Source: Effrenium voratum
Taxonomy: Eukaryota; Sar; Dinophyceae; Suessiales; Symbiodiniaceae
Length of the DNA stretch: 64,000 nucleotides
Direction of reading: 5' to 3'
NCBI GenBank assembly: GCA_963377175.1
Contig: CAUJNA010000458.1
Coordinates: forward strand, 1,100,033 to 1,164,032
Below the pieces are notes generated by a model that ran no database searches, had not been told where the DNA came from, and was given only the letters and a program-made list of their open reading frames with translations. The number at the start of each line of letters is the position of its first letter. Within the stretch, counting starts at the first letter, position 1. Made by a program: the position numbers and the translations under genes. Below are positions 61,904 through 64,000 of this stretch, piece after piece.

Positions 61904-63981
61904 GCTTCTGTCTGGGGAGAAGGTGGACCAGATCAAATGCTGCAGCAAGAGCTGCATCTATCATTTCCGTGGAAGCCATGCGCGTGCTTCACATGTGGAG
62001 GACAGCTATTTCTTTCAAAATGGAAGACTTTGTTTACTCTCATTAAGTTTTAGTTTTGCGAAGAAAACAATGTTGAGTTGTTATTATATATTTTTGTTGC
62101 GCACTGCTTTGAAGGAAGCTGGCAAATCTCAAGATGAAGTCAACCGCTACATCCTGGGCTTGCTTGGAAAAATGGAGAAAGAAGCTTGGTCCTGGTATGG
62201 CTTCCCCTTATTGCTAAAGGGTCTGTGGGGTAATCAAACTTTGTTGTCAGAGTTGGGGACATGCCAGTGGCTGAATCCAAGGATGCTGCTGGCCGCATGA
62301 AGTACAACCTGTGTGGCTTTGAACTGTGCCTGCAAGCATTCTGCACATTGCTCCACATCAATGAGAAGAGGGTTCCCAGGGTGATTCCAAAATACACATT
62401 GTGTCAATTCAACAGTGTTACATGCAATGGGGGTGTTATGTACTCTGTCACTCCCTGGCCCTGCAGGTGCATCGCCTATTAGCGGGCCTGGACATGAACA
62501 CGGTGCCGCAGGACAAACGGAAGTACAATGGCATGAACCAGCAGGCCATAAAGAGTCGAAGTGTGGACACATACATGAACTATGTGTATCATCACCTGGC
62601 TACTTGGCAGTGGCAAAGCAAATGCTTTGGTCATTGATTGAAACATAAACCTGGTTGTCATTGTGTTTGTTTTCAACTAGTTTTGCCTTTAAACCCTGTT
62701 GAGGCTGAACCTCTTGCGGAGACCCCTGCACTGCTGGAAGACCCCTATGTGGCGAATCTGCATGTCTCTGGCCTATTTCTACCAGGCTATTGGGGTTTCT
62801 TTTTTCTGGGTTTAATATTTTATCCACCATAAAAACCATAAACCAGTTCCCGTGCCCCATTGCCCTGCCCTGGTCCAGGTGACACCTCTGCTGAGCTGCC
62901 GCCCAGTGTTCTGGGCCAGGTGCCGTCCTTGAGTGATCGCAGCTGGGTAAGCACCAACATTGCTGCTTCCTGTGCCTTGAAATGTTACTGAGTGGCATTT
63001 GGTGGCTTTTGTTTTAAATGCAACTTGTTAGTTTGGGGAAGAAAGTTTGTGTTAAGTCTCCTTCTGGTGCCAAACATTCAGTTAGGTGGCTTGCAGCCGC
63101 GGCATATTGGGCACATGACAATGGAAGCATTCTTCCAGAATTACATCCTTTGGTGCGATGGGGCGGGCTTGCCATCTGAAGAGCGGGCTGGGTGTCGCAC
63201 ATTCCGTGAGATGTATGAGGTATGGAAAGATGTTGTACCAATGCGGACCCTTTCCCAACATGCAAGGAGCCTGGGCCTATACTTGGGTAAGATTTGAAAC
63301 TTGATTTGTTTCCTTTTTGGGCTTTGCATTTACTCTTCTGTTTGTCAATGCCAACTCTTTGAACTAGGCAACCATGTATATAATATAATATTGTTGGACC
63401 TGGAACTCAGTGTTTTATTCAGGTGCACGCAGTGTGCAGAGTTTACAGCCCGCATTGGCAAAACCACTGACTCCAAACTCATCAGCCAACTGGAAGCTGC
63501 ACAATCTGCCCACATCCACAATGTGAAAGCCTATCGCCTACTTCAGGGGCGCTTGAACTCATTATCGGAGCAGTCTACATCAGCTGCTGGTGGTGGAGTA
63601 AGCCCCAAACAATCGCTGTTGAAAATAGACCTTGATGGTCTTGATCAGTCGAAGACTAGATACCCGCGCAACATGACATCCGCAAAAAGCCTGGAGAAAA
63701 CTTGGCGGCCGCAAATACACTTGATTGCAGTGATTTGCTGGGGGGTGACTTTGCTTGAGCTGAACAATTTTTGATGTTTTGAAACCCTATTTGTTGGACA
63801 ACACAGCTGGCTTTCCCAAGTATTGTGAATTCCCCAGGTATTGGAGGGCTACATCCTGCTGGAGCCGGACCTGCCCAAGGATTCTTCAATGGAAGCAACG
63901 ATTGTGGTGAAGGCGCTTGATTGGGTGGAGGAGGAGCTCAAATCCCGAAACATCCCCATGCCAGAGAATCTTGTGGTGGAG
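61904..63981 (+). CDS. DUF7869/transposon-like dinoflagellate multicopy protein, partial multi-exon gene
   Basis: At least eight plus-strand exons: 61,904-62,030; about 62,122-62,196; 62,251-62,371; 62,467-62,598; 62,681-62,770; 62,879-62,946; about 63,082-63,266; 63,423-63,744; 63,838-63,981. Key motifs: YNLCGFELCLQAFCTLLHIN (the C-x-x-A-F-x-x-L-x-x-I module), MRTLSQHAR|CTQCAEF (a zinc-finger-like W..H-x-x-C-x-x-C), KIDLDGLDQSKTRYPRNM, WRPQIHLIAVICWG and GYILLEPDLPKDSSMEATIV. I recall this order from very abundant dinoflagellate proteins annotated DUF7869, often regarded as transposon-derived; the name is from memory. Most introns are GT-AG; a GA donor after CATGCAAG and a GC donor after GTGGTGGAG fit best at two sites. 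The C-terminus is outside the window. Confidence 0.65.
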
Positions 63982-64000
63982 GCTGGGGGGAGTGACAAAC

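Overview
The window reads as nuclear DNA of a dinoflagellate, most likely the Suessiales lineage (Symbiodiniaceae or Polarella-like). Signs: genes broken into many very short exons (39-140 bp) with long introns; splice donors that are often GC and sometimes GA instead of GT; nearly all genes on one strand over about 58 kb; GC-rich third codon positions in exons against ordinary intron DNA; and many long microsatellites, including about 170 pure CAA units, a motif I recall as unusually abundant in Polarella. Species is inference. Exons were found by translating short segments between plausible splice sites and recognising family motifs, so individual boundaries are provisional.

Layout. 1-1,110: giant CATA/CATTA array. 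About 2.2-20.9 kb, minus strand: one RND/Patched-type 12-TM transporter gene in more than 20 exons, whose last TM segments are not visible here. Inside its introns on the same strand lie a complete single-exon HAD phosphatase (15,057-15,797) and a GC-rich ORF block (12.8-13.4 kb). 22.6-23.7 kb, minus: exons of an unidentified gene. 25.1-27.5 kb, minus: a gene ending in a RapZ C-terminal-like domain. 27.8-28.7 kb: CAA array and flanking purine repeats. About 31.5-59.5 kb, minus: a very large membrane cyclase gene. A first class III cyclase domain (C1, 57.9-52.2 kb) is followed by membrane-spanning exons (43.4-41.1 kb), a second cyclase domain (C2, 38.4-31.9 kb) and a C-terminal exon with a stop. 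59.7-60.4 kb: ATGT-type array at a strand switch. 61.9-64.0 kb, plus: a multi-exon gene of a multicopy dinoflagellate family (DUF7869/transposon-like), running off the right edge.

The main functional result is the cyclase. Its two catalytic domains have complementary losses of active-site residues. C1 keeps the transition-state Asn/Arg but has Met at the first metal Asp. C2 keeps both metal Asp motifs but has Arg at the Asn. This fits one intramolecular heterodimer with C1/C2 roles swapped relative to animal adenylyl cyclases, as known for ciliate and apicomplexan guanylyl cyclases. No tRNA, rRNA, CRISPR array or complete spliced-leader sequence was recognised.
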